Below, in pieces: positions 47,131 through 56,548 of a DNA stretch of 64,000 nt. A program made the position numbers and the translations under genes. The DNA comes from Dehalococcoidales bacterium. Its GTDB lineage: Bacteria; Chloroflexota; Dehalococcoidia; Dehalococcoidales; UBA5627. Below the pieces are notes generated by a model, which was not told where the DNA came from, did no database searches, and saw nothing but the letters and a program-made list of their open reading frames with translations. Position 1 is the first letter of the stretch; every line of letters starts with the position of its first letter. The DNA lies in the NCBI GenBank assembly GCA_028707255.1, contig JAQTUQ010000003.1, positions 27,344 to 91,343 on the forward strand, in the 5' to 3' direction.

Positions 47131-47269
47131 TCAGTGATATTTATACTCAATCAATATAATGCGAATATTTACCGAATAGTAAGAGTATTCATATTGATTT
47201 ACAGAACTGCAGATTTATTAAGTATTGTTTAAGGACGAAACCGGTTAATAAATTATGAGGGGGAGTTTC

Positions 47270-47830
47270 ATGGGAAAAACTCAGGCTATGAATTTTGTAA
47301 ACGAGGTTAGTCAGGTTCCCGGTGGTGAAGGAGTAAATCTATGTATGCAGTGCGGTACGTGTACTGCTTCATGCCCAAGCGCTAAGATATGGGAGTTTAC
47401 CCCTTCGGAGATAATTGCCATGGTAAGGGCAGACATGCGCGATGAAGTTCTGTCAAGCAGTTCAATGTGGTGTTGCCTTTCCTGTTATTCATGTACTGTT
47501 CGTTGCCCCAGGGATGTTAAGCCTACAAACCTGTTTCACTCTCTGGAATCTCTGGCGATTAAGCATGGGTATAAACCCCAAAATACCAATACTCCGGCCA
47601 TGTACAACAGCTTCGTAAAATCGATTAAAAAGAACGGTAGAGTGAGCGAATTCAACATGATGATGGGGTATTACCTGTCCACGAATCCCTTTGCGGCGTT
47701 GGGTATGATGTCGGTGGCATGGAACCTGTTGTCGCATGGGCGTATGCCGTTGTCGGCAAGGAAAATAAAGGGTAAAAATGACCTGGATAAAATAATTAAA
47801 AAACTTGAAGATATCAGAGGTGATCAATGA
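47270..47830 (+). CDS. hdrC: Heterodisulfide reductase subunit C-like ferredoxin
   Basis: Electron-transfer subunit with two 4Fe-4S clusters: CMQCGTCTASCP and CCLSCYSCTVRCP, then a helical C-terminal part typical of HdrC. It connects HdrA to HdrB. The track start at 47255 overlaps the ribosome site; GGGGGAG four bases before an ATG at 47270 is the better start (186 residues). The stop overlaps the hdrB ATG (ATGA). First gene of the hydrogenase-Hdr operon. Confidence 0.93.
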   Translation: MGKTQAMNFVNEVSQVPGGEGVNLCMQCGTCTASCPSAKIWEFTPSEIIAMVRADMRDEVLSSSSMWCCLSCYSCTVRCPRDVKPTNLFHSLESLAIKHGYKPQNTNTPAMYNSFVKSIKKNGRVSEFNMMMGYYLSTNPFAALGMMSVAWNLLSHGRMPLSARKIKGKNDLDKIIKKLEDIRGDQ

Positions 47831-48696
47831 AGAGCTATACGTATTACCCGGGCTGTTCATCGGAAGCTACCGCAGTAGGATTGGATATATCCGCACGGTC
47901 CGTAGCGGAAGCTCTGGGGATGGAATTAAAGGAACTTGAAGACTGGAATTGTTGCGGTTCGACTCCTTACGGTTCGTTGGATGAACTGGAAGCCATAGTA
48001 GTTGCAGCGCGGAATCTGGCTCTTGCGGAAAAAACCGGACTGGATCTTGTTACTCCGTGCAGTGCATGCTTTGTAACCTTGAATAAAGCCAGAGTTCATA
48101 TGATGGAGAAGCCGCAGTTAAAAGCTAAGGTTAACGAAGCTTTGGCGGCTGCAAATCTTGAATATAAAGGTACTGTGAAAGTCAGGTTGCTAATCGAAGC
48201 TTTAATGGCGGACATAACCACGCAACAAATAGCAGCTAAAGTTAAAAATCCGTTAAAAGGATTGAAAATTGCGCCTTATACAGGGTGTCAGGAAGTCCGT
48301 CCGAGGTTTGGATTCGACCATCCCGAAAATCCGGTTGCTCTAGATTCGATTGTCGAAGTGCTTGGTGCTGAAGTGGTGCCGTATCCGTCTAAATGTAAAT
48401 GCTGCGGTGGTTCGGCGGTAATAGCAGAGGAGGGTCTTACTCTGGAATTAATGTATAGATTGCTTGATGACGCTACTAAAAACGGAGCGCAATGTATCGT
48501 AACTCCGTGTCCGCTGTGCCAGATGAACCTGGATGCATATCAGGGGAAAGTAAACAGCAAGTTCAATGCAAAATTTAATTTACCGGTATTATTTGTTACC
48601 CAGCTTATCGGTGTTGCCCTCGGATTGAAGGGAGACAAATTGGGCTTGAATAAAAATATTATTAACCCAAATAAAGTCCTGGCGAAATATCTTTAA
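47827..48696 (+). CDS. hdrB: Heterodisulfide reductase subunit B-like protein
   Basis: 289 residues with two complete CCG domains: cysteines at 9, 42-43 and CSAC near 80-83, then CKCCGG and CPLC in the second half. In methanogens these bind two non-cubane 4Fe-4S clusters that reduce the CoM-S-S-CoB disulfide. This bacterium presumably does not have that substrate, so the natural disulfide or other acceptor is unknown. It overlaps hdrC by four bases and precedes hdrA by 14. Confidence 0.93.
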   Translation: MKSYTYYPGCSSEATAVGLDISARSVAEALGMELKELEDWNCCGSTPYGSLDELEAIVVAARNLALAEKTGLDLVTPCSACFVTLNKARVHMMEKPQLKAKVNEALAAANLEYKGTVKVRLLIEALMADITTQQIAAKVKNPLKGLKIAPYTGCQEVRPRFGFDHPENPVALDSIVEVLGAEVVPYPSKCKCCGGSAVIAEEGLTLELMYRLLDDATKNGAQCIVTPCPLCQMNLDAYQGKVNSKFNAKFNLPVLFVTQLIGVALGLKGDKLGLNKNIINPNKVLAKYL

Positions 48697-48710
48697 AGGA
48701 GAGCGTAACG

Positions 48711-51700
48711 ATGGAAGAAGTAAGAATCGGTGTATATGTATGTAATTGCGGCGCCAATATCGCCGGAACTGTTGATACCAAGCAAGTAACCGAATATGCA
48801 CAGGGCTTGGATTCGGTAGTTGTAGCGCGCAATTATAAATATATGTGTTCTGATCCTGGTCAGAACCTGATAAAAGACGATATAAAGGAAAAGAAACTCA
48901 ACAGGGTGGTGGTGGCTGCATGTTCTCCGAGGATGCATGAACCGACTTTCCGTCGAGCTGTGCAGGACGCAGGTATCAATCAATACTATTTCCAGATGGC
49001 AAATATACGCGAACAGTGTTCCTGGGTACACGAGAATAAGGAAATGGCTACCGAAAAAGCCAAAGCATTGGTGGAAGCCGCTGTGCGTCGTGTGAAATAT
49101 CATGAACCTCTGCAAACAAAGGAAGTTGCAGTTAATCCGAATGTAATGGTCGTTGGTGGTGGTATTGCCGGGATTCAGGCGGCTGTGGAGATTGCCGACG
49201 CCGGTAAAAAAGTATATCTGGTAGAAAAAGAACCCAGTATCGGCGGGCACATGGCGATGTTCGATAAGACATTTCCGACACTGGATTGCGCCGCCTGTAT
49301 TCTGACTCCGAAGATGACTACTGTTGGGCAACATCCGAATATCAATCTTTTAAGCTATAGCGAAGTTGAAGAAGTTTCCGGTTTTGTCGGAAATTTTAAG
49401 GCAAAAATTAAAAGAAAAGCGCGCTATGTAGATGAAAACAAGTGTACCAGTTGCGGCGAATGCATTAAAGTCTGTCCGGTACATGTAGATAATGAATTCG
49501 ATGTCGGTTTGAGCCAACGCAGCGCTACTTATATTCAATCTCCTTATGCCGTGCCCAATAAAGCTGTTATCGATAAAAAAGGGTATTCTCCATGTCGTGT
49601 AGCATGCCCTGCAGGGGTTAATGCCCACGGCTATATCGCATTGATATCGCAGGGTAAGTTTAAAGAATCGCTGGAATTGATCCGCGAATCGATTCCGCTG
49701 GCAGGGGTTGTCGGCAGGGTGTGTTATCATCCTTGCGAATTCGAGTGTGAGAGGGGAAGTGTTGATGAATCATTAATGATACGTAATCTAAAAAGATTTG
49801 TCGCTGATTATGAAATGAAAGTCGGCAGGGAAAAGGCAACCCCCATTGAGAAAATTTACAGTGACAGGATAGCAGTAATCGGTTCGGGTCCTTCTGGTAT
49901 TGCCTGCGCTTATGATCTGGCAAAGAAAGGCTATCCGGTAACCATATTCGAAGCATTGAATGAGCCCGGTGGATTAATGCGTTATGGTATTCCCGAATAT
50001 CGTCTGCCGAAAGCTGTTTTAGATAATGAGATAGCATATATTAAAGAGATAGGTATAGACATAAAAACAAATTCACCTGTAACAGATTTGGGCTCTTTGT
50101 TCAGGGAAGGATATAAGGCTATTTTCGTGGGGACCGGTGCAGGGAAAAGCCAGAAACCGAATATTCCCGGAGCGGAAAATCCGGGTGTCTTAACAGCCCT
50201 TGATTTTCTGAAGAGGGTTAAATCAGGAGAGAAGGTTTCGATAGGGAAAAATGTAGCTATTATAGGCGGTGGTAATGCAGCAATCGATGCCGCAAGGGTT
50301 GCGTGGAGACTCGGGGCTGAACAGGTGACCATTATATATCGTCGTTCCAAAGTAGAGATGCCGGCTGTAGCAAAAGAGGTTGAAGAGGGCGAAGCGGAAG
50401 GGATAAAGATTCAATTTCAGTCATCACCTACTAAAATAATAGTCAATGAAAACAAAGTAGTTGGTATCGAGTGTATTCACATGCATTTGGGAGAAGAGGA
50501 TGAAAGCGGCAGAAAAAGCCCGATACCCGAAAAGGGTTCGGAATTTGTTATAAATACAGATACAGTTATAGCTGCGATCGGACAGGCAATAGATAAGGCA
50601 GAGTTACCCAAGGAATTGGGGTTTTCGCCTTGGGGAAATTTATCGGTGGATCCTGTCACCCTAGAAACAAATATATCAGGAGTTTTTGCGGGGGGTGATG
50701 TTGTGGCTGGTCCTGAAGATGTAATTGCTGCTATCGCAGCTGGCAAAGAAGCCGCGGAAAGTATAGATAGATATATATGCGGTGATGATATGCGCGAAGG
50801 TAGGGATAAACAGATTAACCGGGTTAAAAATGTTAATAAGGATAAAATTATATTTAAACCTAGAGTTGAAATGCAGTCACTTGACTTAAGTAAAAGACAG
50901 GGCTCTTTTGACGAAGTAGATATTGGTTATGATGAAAATAGGGCAATTGAAGAAGCCAAGCGCTGCCTGAATTGTGCTGTTTGCTCTGAATGTATGTTAT
51001 GCGTAAAAGCCTGCGAACCCGATGCAATAAACCATAATATGCAGGAGCAGACACTTGAAGTTGAGGTTGGTTCAATTATTGTTGCCACCGGATTCCAGCA
51101 GTTCGATCCTGAGGTCATGTACACATATGGATATAACAGGTTTGATGATGTTTTAACAGGTCTTGAATTCGAAAGGCTTTCGAATGCATCAGGTCCTACG
51201 GATGGTGTTGTTATCAAGAAAAACGGAGAGAAACCGAAGAGTGTAGCTATATTACACTGTGTAGGAAGCCGTGATGAGAATTATCACAAGTATTGCTCGC
51301 GTGTATGCTGTATGTATTCATTGAAATATGCCCATCTCTTGAAGGAAAAATTGCCCGATGCCGATGTTTACCAGTTGTATATTGATATGCGCTGTCCGGG
51401 CTCCGGTTATGAAGAATTCTATCTGAGATTACAGGAAGAAGGAGTCAATTTCATAAGAGGCCGTGCGGCTGAGATAACCGATACTGCCGAAACACCCGAA
51501 GAAAAAGACAAGCTTGTCGTCTTGTGTGAGGATACTCTGGTACGCAAAAAGAGGCGATTGCCGGTAGACATGGTAATTTTAAGCTGTGCTATGGAACCGG
51601 GCGAAGGTTCGGCACAAATCGGCAAAGTACTGTCGATAAGTAAAAAAGCTGACGGGTTCTTCCTTGAAAAACATCCGAAACTGGATCCTGTTTCTACAAT

Positions 51701-52058
51701 GACCGATGGTATCTTTATAGTCGGTTGTTGCCAGGGGCCTAAGGATATCCCCGATACTGTTGCCCAAGCCTCTGCAGCTGCGGCAAGAGCACTGGCAATG
51801 ATTAGCAAAAACAAGGTGGAAATTGAGGCAGCTACATCGGAAATCATCGAGGAATTATGTTCCGGATGCAGGATTTGTAATGCCTTGTGTCCCTATAGCG
51901 CAATCACCTTTAACGAGCAGAAAGGTGTATCCGAAATTAACCAGGTTCTCTGTAAGGCATGCGGTGTTTGCGTATCCGCCTGTCCAAGCGATGCTATCAA
52001 GGGCAATCATTTTACTACGAAACAGCTTATGGCTGAAATTGAGGGGGTGTTAGCATGA
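48711..52058 (+). CDS. hdrA: HdrA with inserted GltD-like NAD(P)H module
   Basis: 1,115 residues, much longer than a usual HdrA. Residues 1-285 are HdrA: the N-terminal cysteine region, FAD fold VMVVGGGIAGIQAAVEIADAG, CAACILTPKM and a ferredoxin motif CTSCGECIKVCP. From about 290 to 740 a glutamate-synthase small-subunit-like unit is inserted: CRVACPAGVNAHGYI, FAD site IGSGPSGIACAYDL, GGLMRYGIPEYRLPK and NAD(P)H site IGGGNAAIDAARVAW. HdrA then resumes with CLNCAVCSECMLCVKAC and ends with two 4Fe-4S motifs. HdrA bifurcates electrons at its flavin; the insert would give this complex direct access to NAD(P)H in addition to H2 through MvhAGD. The AAAGGAGAG site supports the ATG start. Confidence 0.93.
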   Translation: MEEVRIGVYVCNCGANIAGTVDTKQVTEYAQGLDSVVVARNYKYMCSDPGQNLIKDDIKEKKLNRVVVAACSPRMHEPTFRRAVQDAGINQYYFQMANIREQCSWVHENKEMATEKAKALVEAAVRRVKYHEPLQTKEVAVNPNVMVVGGGIAGIQAAVEIADAGKKVYLVEKEPSIGGHMAMFDKTFPTLDCAACILTPKMTTVGQHPNINLLSYSEVEEVSGFVGNFKAKIKRKARYVDENKCTSCGECIKVCPVHVDNEFDVGLSQRSATYIQSPYAVPNKAVIDKKGYSPCRVACPAGVNAHGYIALISQGKFKESLELIRESIPLAGVVGRVCYHPCEFECERGSVDESLMIRNLKRFVADYEMKVGREKATPIEKIYSDRIAVIGSGPSGIACAYDLAKKGYPVTIFEALNEPGGLMRYGIPEYRLPKAVLDNEIAYIKEIGIDIKTNSPVTDLGSLFREGYKAIFVGTGAGKSQKPNIPGAENPGVLTALDFLKRVKSGEKVSIGKNVAIIGGGNAAIDAARVAWRLGAEQVTIIYRRSKVEMPAVAKEVEEGEAEGIKIQFQSSPTKIIVNENKVVGIECIHMHLGEEDESGRKSPIPEKGSEFVINTDTVIAAIGQAIDKAELPKELGFSPWGNLSVDPVTLETNISGVFAGGDVVAGPEDVIAAIAAGKEAAESIDRYICGDDMREGRDKQINRVKNVNKDKIIFKPRVEMQSLDLSKRQGSFDEVDIGYDENRAIEEAKRCLNCAVCSECMLCVKACEPDAINHNMQEQTLEVEVGSIIVATGFQQFDPEVMYTYGYNRFDDVLTGLEFERLSNASGPTDGVVIKKNGEKPKSVAILHCVGSRDENYHKYCSRVCCMYSLKYAHLLKEKLPDADVYQLYIDMRCPGSGYEEFYLRLQEEGVNFIRGRAAEITDTAETPEEKDKLVVLCEDTLVRKKRRLPVDMVILSCAMEPGEGSAQIGKVLSISKKADGFFLEKHPKLDPVSTMTDGIFIVGCCQGPKDIPDTVAQASAAAARALAMISKNKVEIEAATSEIIEELCSGCRICNALCPYSAITFNEQKGVSEINQVLCKACGVCVSACPSDAIKGNHFTTKQLMAEIEGVLA

Positions 52059-52474
52059 GTTTTGAGCCTAAAATACTAGGTATCCTCTGCAACTGGTGCT
52101 CTTATTCGGGTGCAGATCTGGCAGGAACTTCGCGTAAGAAGTATCCGGCAAACATCAGGATAATGCGGGTGATGTGCAGCGGAAGGGTGGATCCTGTATT
52201 TATTCTAAAAGCCCTGGAATCGGGTGCCGATGGTGTTTTAATCCTGGGATGCCATCCTGGTGATTGCCATTATACATCGGGTAATTACAAAACCATGCGG
52301 CGCATGGAAATGTTAAAAAAATTAACGGAACAGATGGGAATCGACAGCGACAGGATTCGTCTCGACTGGGTAGCTGCATCGGAAGGCGACAGATTTGCGG
52401 AAATAATCAAGGATATGACGGAAAAAATTAAAAAATTGGGACCTTTCCCCAGAAATGGAGGAGATAATGGCTAA
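52055..52474 (+). CDS. mvhD: MvhD-like 2Fe-2S linker subunit
   Basis: 139 residues, family of the delta subunit of F420-non-reducing hydrogenase. CNWCSYSGADLAGTSR near residue 13 and the cysteines in RVMCSGRVDP and ILGCHPGDCHY bind a 2Fe-2S cluster. The protein physically connects the [NiFe] hydrogenase to HdrA. It overlaps hdrA by four bases and mvhG by eight, in the usual gene order. Confidence 0.94.
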   Translation: MSFEPKILGILCNWCSYSGADLAGTSRKKYPANIRIMRVMCSGRVDPVFILKALESGADGVLILGCHPGDCHYTSGNYKTMRRMEMLKKLTEQMGIDSDRIRLDWVAASEGDRFAEIIKDMTEKIKKLGPFPRNGGDNG

Positions 52475-53423
52475 ACCAAAAGTTGCACTCTACTGGGCTG
52501 CCAGTTGCGGTGGTTGCGATATCGCACTTCTGGAAATAGGTGAAAATCTTTTAAAGCTTATCGATGCGGTAGATATAGTATTCTGGCCGGTTGCCATGGA
52601 TGTCAAATACAAGGATGTAGAAGCTATGGAGGACCAGAGCATCGATGTTTGTATTTTCAACGGTTCCATTCGCAGTTCAGAACAGGAGCATATCGCAAAA
52701 CTACTGAGAGCGAAATGCAAGGTTATGATTGCCTACGGAGCCTGCGCCTATCAGGGAGGAATCCCGGGACTGGCCAATATGTATAACCGGGAAATGATAA
52801 TGGAGAGGGCATATCTTGAGACGCCTTCTACGGAAAATCCGGATAAAGTTCTTCCCCAGACCAGCTATCAGGCTCCGGAGGGAGAGCTTACATTACCAAA
52901 ACTATTTGATACCGTCAAAACGCTGGCGCAGACAGTGAAAGTTGAGTATATAATTCCCGGATGCCCGCCGGAAGCGCAAACGACGTGGATGGCGCTGGAA
53001 GCATTGATAACCGGTCAAATGCCCCCTGTTGGAACTGTAATAACAGATAATGCGAAAGCTGTTTGCGATGAGTGTCCGCGAAAACGTGATGTGAAGAAAG
53101 TTAAAAAATTTCACAGAACCTATGAAATCATCAGTGACCCCGAGATATGCCTTTTGGAACAGGGTCTTCCGTGTGCCGGCATTGCTACAAAGGGCGGTTG
53201 CGGTGCCAGATGCCCTATAGCTGGTATGCCATGTACCGGCTGTTATGGCCCGGTAGAAGGCGTAATTGATCAGGGTGCGCACTTTATGAATGCGATTGCT
53301 TCAGTAATCGATTCAAACGATCCTGATGAAATAGAAAAAATTATCGAAGATATCAGAGACCCTGCGGGTACATTCTACCGTTACAGTCTACCTGATTCCA
53401 TATTAAGGAGGGCCAGAGTTTAA
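52467..53423 (+). CDS. mvhG: [NiFe] hydrogenase small subunit (MvhG type)
   Basis: Carries three iron-sulfur clusters between the active site and MvhD. The proximal cluster motif is CGGCDIALLE (residues 11-20); the medial and distal clusters are in the C-terminal part (GGCGARCPIAGMPCTGCYGP). There is no Tat signal, so the enzyme is cytoplasmic, matching group 3c. The ORF track starts at 52455, but GGAGG five bases before the ATG at 52467 makes that the likely start (318 residues). Its TAA overlaps the mvhA ATG. Confidence 0.95.
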   Translation: MAKPKVALYWAASCGGCDIALLEIGENLLKLIDAVDIVFWPVAMDVKYKDVEAMEDQSIDVCIFNGSIRSSEQEHIAKLLRAKCKVMIAYGACAYQGGIPGLANMYNREMIMERAYLETPSTENPDKVLPQTSYQAPEGELTLPKLFDTVKTLAQTVKVEYIIPGCPPEAQTTWMALEALITGQMPPVGTVITDNAKAVCDECPRKRDVKKVKKFHRTYEIISDPEICLLEQGLPCAGIATKGGCGARCPIAGMPCTGCYGPVEGVIDQGAHFMNAIASVIDSNDPDEIEKIIEDIRDPAGTFYRYSLPDSILRRARV

Positions 53424-54880
53424 TGAGAAAGATAAGTATAGACCCGATTACCAGGCTTGAAGGCCACGGTAAAATAGAGATATTCCTTAACGACGAAGGA
53501 AGGGTAGAGAACAGTTATTTTCAGGTACCGGAACTGCGTGGCTTTGAAAAGTTTTCGGAAGGAAGATTAGCTGAGGATATGCCTCAGATTACCCAGAGGA
53601 TTTGCGGCGTATGCCCGGAGGCGCATCATTTGGCATCAGCAAAAACACTCGATGCTTTATTTCATGTAACTCCGACAAGTACTGCCAGAAAATTACGCGA
53701 ACTTTTATACAATGCCTTTTATGTTACCGACCATACCACACATTTTTATATTCTGGGCGGTCCGGATTTCGTTATGGGGCCGGAAGCCCCGGTTGCAGAG
53801 CGTAATATTATCGGTGTTATCGGAAAAGTCGGCCTTGAATTGGGTGGGGCGGTTATCAATACCCGTAAAAAATGCCATCATATAATCGGCTTGCTTGGCG
53901 GCAAAGCAGTTCATCCGGTTTTCGGATTGCCGGGTGGGGTAAGCAGGGGAATCAATCAAGAAGAGCGGCAGGAAATAGAAAGCATCGCCAGGGATTGTAT
54001 TGAATTTTCCAAGTTGTCATTAAAGGTTTTTAACGATATTGTTCTTGCCAATAAAGAATATGTGGATATGATCGTCAGTGATGCTTATACCCATAAGACA
54101 TATTCTATGGGTCTGGTCGATGAAAATAACAAGGTTAATTACTACGACGGAAAGATAAGAGTTGTCGACCCTGATGGAAATGAGTTTGCCAAATTCGAAC
54201 CTAAAGATTATCTCGAACATATTGCAGAGCACGTGGAACCGTGGAGTTATATCAAGTTCCCATATCTGAAAAAGGTAGGATGGAAAGGCTTCGCGGATGG
54301 CAAAGACAGCGGCGTTTTCCGTGTTGCTCCTATGGCTCGGCTTAATGCATCGGATGGCATGGCGACTCCCCTGGCACAGGAAGAGTACGAGAGATTGTAT
54401 TCGACACTCGGTGGTAAACCGGTGCATCATACTCTGGCGATTCATTGGGCAAGGCTGGTTGAAATGGTACAGGCTGCGGAGACACTGCTTGCCTTGAGTA
54501 CCGACCCGGAAATTACCAGTGACGATTTAAGAAACATTCCTACCGCGACTCCTGATGAAGGCGTAGGCATTGTTGAAGCGCCGAGGGGTACTTTAATTCA
54601 TCATTATCAAACTGACGAGAAGGGTATAATAAAGAAAGCCAATTTGATTGTAGCCACCGTAAATAACGGGGCTGCCGTAAATATGTCTATTAATAAAGCG
54701 GCTCGGGCTCTTATACAACCGGATAAAGAGATAACGGAAGGATTGTTGAATCGTATAGAAATGGCATGGCGTCCCTATGATTTATGTCTGGCTTGCGCCA
54801 GCCACAATTTACCCGGGCATCCGGCAATGCCAATGTACGTTTATGATAAAAATAAACAAATAATAAAAAGCTGGGAATAG
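53423..54880 (+). CDS. mvhA: [NiFe] hydrogenase large subunit (MvhA type)
   Basis: 485 residues holding the NiFe active site. The N-terminal ligand motif is RICGVCPEAHH (C61, C64). The C-terminal one is DLCLACASH (C455, C458, H461); the family norm is DPCxxCxxH, so Pro is replaced by Leu. A tail of 24 residues after His461 would be removed by the endopeptidase encoded next. Together with MvhG and MvhD it oxidises H2 and passes electrons to HdrA. The ATG overlaps the preceding stop by one base and AAGGAGG lies upstream. Hyp maturation genes are not in the window. Confidence 0.95.
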   Translation: MRKISIDPITRLEGHGKIEIFLNDEGRVENSYFQVPELRGFEKFSEGRLAEDMPQITQRICGVCPEAHHLASAKTLDALFHVTPTSTARKLRELLYNAFYVTDHTTHFYILGGPDFVMGPEAPVAERNIIGVIGKVGLELGGAVINTRKKCHHIIGLLGGKAVHPVFGLPGGVSRGINQEERQEIESIARDCIEFSKLSLKVFNDIVLANKEYVDMIVSDAYTHKTYSMGLVDENNKVNYYDGKIRVVDPDGNEFAKFEPKDYLEHIAEHVEPWSYIKFPYLKKVGWKGFADGKDSGVFRVAPMARLNASDGMATPLAQEEYERLYSTLGGKPVHHTLAIHWARLVEMVQAAETLLALSTDPEITSDDLRNIPTATPDEGVGIVEAPRGTLIHHYQTDEKGIIKKANLIVATVNNGAAVNMSINKAARALIQPDKEITEGLLNRIEMAWRPYDLCLACASHNLPGHPAMPMYVYDKNKQIIKSWE

Positions 54881-54893
54881 AATACATAATACT

Positions 54894-55385
54894 TTGAAGA
54901 CATTAGTATTAGGATTGGGTAACCCTTATATCTGCGACGACAGTGCTGGATTGAAAGTAATTAAGTTGCTGGAAAAGAGGTTATCCAATCCTGATGTTAC
55001 CTTAAATGAAACCAGTTTGGCCGGTATCAATTTACTTGATTATCTGGTAGGTTATGATAAAGCCATCATAGTAGACGCCATTCAATCCCCGAATGGCAAG
55101 CCGGGTAGTATTTATAGGTTAACTCCTGAGGAATTCGATACCACTTGCCATACTACCTCAAGCCATGACATAGGTGTTATCGCTGCAATAGAGTTGGGAA
55201 AGAGATTGGAATTATCGATGCCAAAGATAATAGAGATAGTCGGTATTGAAGCGGGTGATGTCAGCACGCTGACAGAGGAATGTACTCCTGATGTTGATGC
55301 CGCAATCCCCATAGCAGTAGATATGATAGTTAAAGAAGTTCAAGTAACTCATGTCCGAAGATGTTTTTTGAGTTTTTTAGATTGA
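54894..55385 (+). CDS. Hydrogenase maturation endopeptidase (HycI/FrcD type)
   Basis: 163 residues of the HybD/HycI family, nickel-dependent proteases that clip the C-terminal tail of the large subunit once nickel is inserted. Marks are GLGNPYICDDSAGLKV near residue 6 (metal Glu/Asp position), VDAIQSP near 62 and the His in SSHDIGV near 92. The start is a TTG 13 bases after mvhA without a clear ribosome site, so translation may depend on coupling. Its position after mvhA identifies its substrate. Confidence 0.9.
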   Translation: MKTLVLGLGNPYICDDSAGLKVIKLLEKRLSNPDVTLNETSLAGINLLDYLVGYDKAIIVDAIQSPNGKPGSIYRLTPEEFDTTCHTTSSHDIGVIAAIELGKRLELSMPKIIEIVGIEAGDVSTLTEECTPDVDAAIPIAVDMIVKEVQVTHVRRCFLSFLD

Positions 55386-55452
55386 TATTATATCTTGGAA
55401 AACTGATAAAATAATATACAATACAATAAACGGATAGTATAATAATTATACA

Positions 55453-56544
55453 ATGTCCATGTTAGAACAAAAACAATATCCTCAGATGCGCCAGGAAGTG
55501 AGACAATTCCTCAGGATTGAACAGGCAGACCTGCTGGAAATGCCTCTGAGCGAACTCAATTCTATAATAAACGAAATCGAACATAATCAGGTATTCCAAA
55601 AGTTATATAAAAAAGAAAAAATAATTCGCTATAAAAGACAGAATAAAACTGAAATATCCAGGAATTATTTAGAATTAAAAGAAGAGGTAATAGCTGACAA
55701 CAATTCTCCTGACGTAGAAGCGCTTTTGACAAATAAAAACAGGATTATTGAATACATCAGGGAAATAGGACAGGAGAAGTTTAAAAAATACTTTCTTTTC
55801 CCGGAAGAAGGTTTCTCTGATGCTGAACTTGCGGAGAAATGTGATCTTGAAATATCACAGGTGAAAGAGATCAATGCCCTGGTTGATGATATTGCAATAC
55901 TGGATGAGTTTTATAATCCGTCGGTTATGAATACTAACAATATAAATTATTATAAAATTGCCTCTATTGAACGAGATAAAACAGGTTTTACTATATGCTA
56001 TCTTTCGAGTGCGTTAAATAAGGGCTGCTATGAAATAGACTATGAAAAATTTGAGATTATAACCAGTGCCAATAATCTCAGTGATATTGAAGTTAAAGAG
56101 GCAAAAAATATATTTCATAAACTCGAAATTATCAATAAATGTAAAGAAACATTACATCGGATATTAATTTATATTATTGAAATACAGGGGACTTATCTGG
56201 ATTCGGGAGATGACAGACTTATTCGACCGTTGAGTCAAAAAGAGCTGGCTATCAATATAGGTGTTACTCCCAGCGCGGTATGCCGGGCGATCAAGTGCCG
56301 GACTATAGTTACACCGCAGGGTAAAGAGGTCATCTTGAAGGACTTATTCCCGGGACCAAAAAAATTTAAAATTACAATTCTAAAAAAAATTATTGAAACC
56401 GAAGCCGGACTATTGTCTGATGCGCAAATAAAGAAGATTCTTCAGGAACAGTATGGAATTAATATTTCCAGGCGTTCGGTTACGAATTTAAGAAATATTA
56501 TTAAAGTTCCGCCTAAGAATAAGTGCAGGTCAGTTAGGAGATAG
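55453..56544 (+). CDS. rpoN: Divergent sigma-54 factor (RpoN-like)
   Basis: 363 residues. The C-terminal half is clearly RpoN: the helix-turn-helix RPLSQKELAINIGVTPSAVCRAIKCRTIVTPQGKEVILKDLF for the -12 element, then LLSDAQIKKILQEQYGINISRRSVTNLRN, where SRRSVTNLRN stands for the RpoN box ARRTVAKYRE. The N-terminal region I that answers to activators is not the usual Gln-rich form (QMRQEVRQFLRIEQADLLEMPLSELNSII), and the core-binding region is shortened. The gene sits 67 bases after the hydrogenase protease and four bases before a sensor kinase, followed by an NtrC-type activator. It may be a dedicated sigma factor of this circuit rather than the global one. Confidence 0.85.
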   Translation: MSMLEQKQYPQMRQEVRQFLRIEQADLLEMPLSELNSIINEIEHNQVFQKLYKKEKIIRYKRQNKTEISRNYLELKEEVIADNNSPDVEALLTNKNRIIEYIREIGQEKFKKYFLFPEEGFSDAELAEKCDLEISQVKEINALVDDIAILDEFYNPSVMNTNNINYYKIASIERDKTGFTICYLSSALNKGCYEIDYEKFEIITSANNLSDIEVKEAKNIFHKLEIINKCKETLHRILIYIIEIQGTYLDSGDDRLIRPLSQKELAINIGVTPSAVCRAIKCRTIVTPQGKEVILKDLFPGPKKFKITILKKIIETEAGLLSDAQIKKILQEQYGINISRRSVTNLRNIIKVPPKNKCRSVRR

Positions 56545-56548
56545 GTAG

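Noticed and set aside
47000-47254. Sigma-54 promoter upstream of hdrC
   Set aside because: No GG-N10-GC on the plus strand after checking each GG and GC in the gap; a sigma-70-type pair is present instead.
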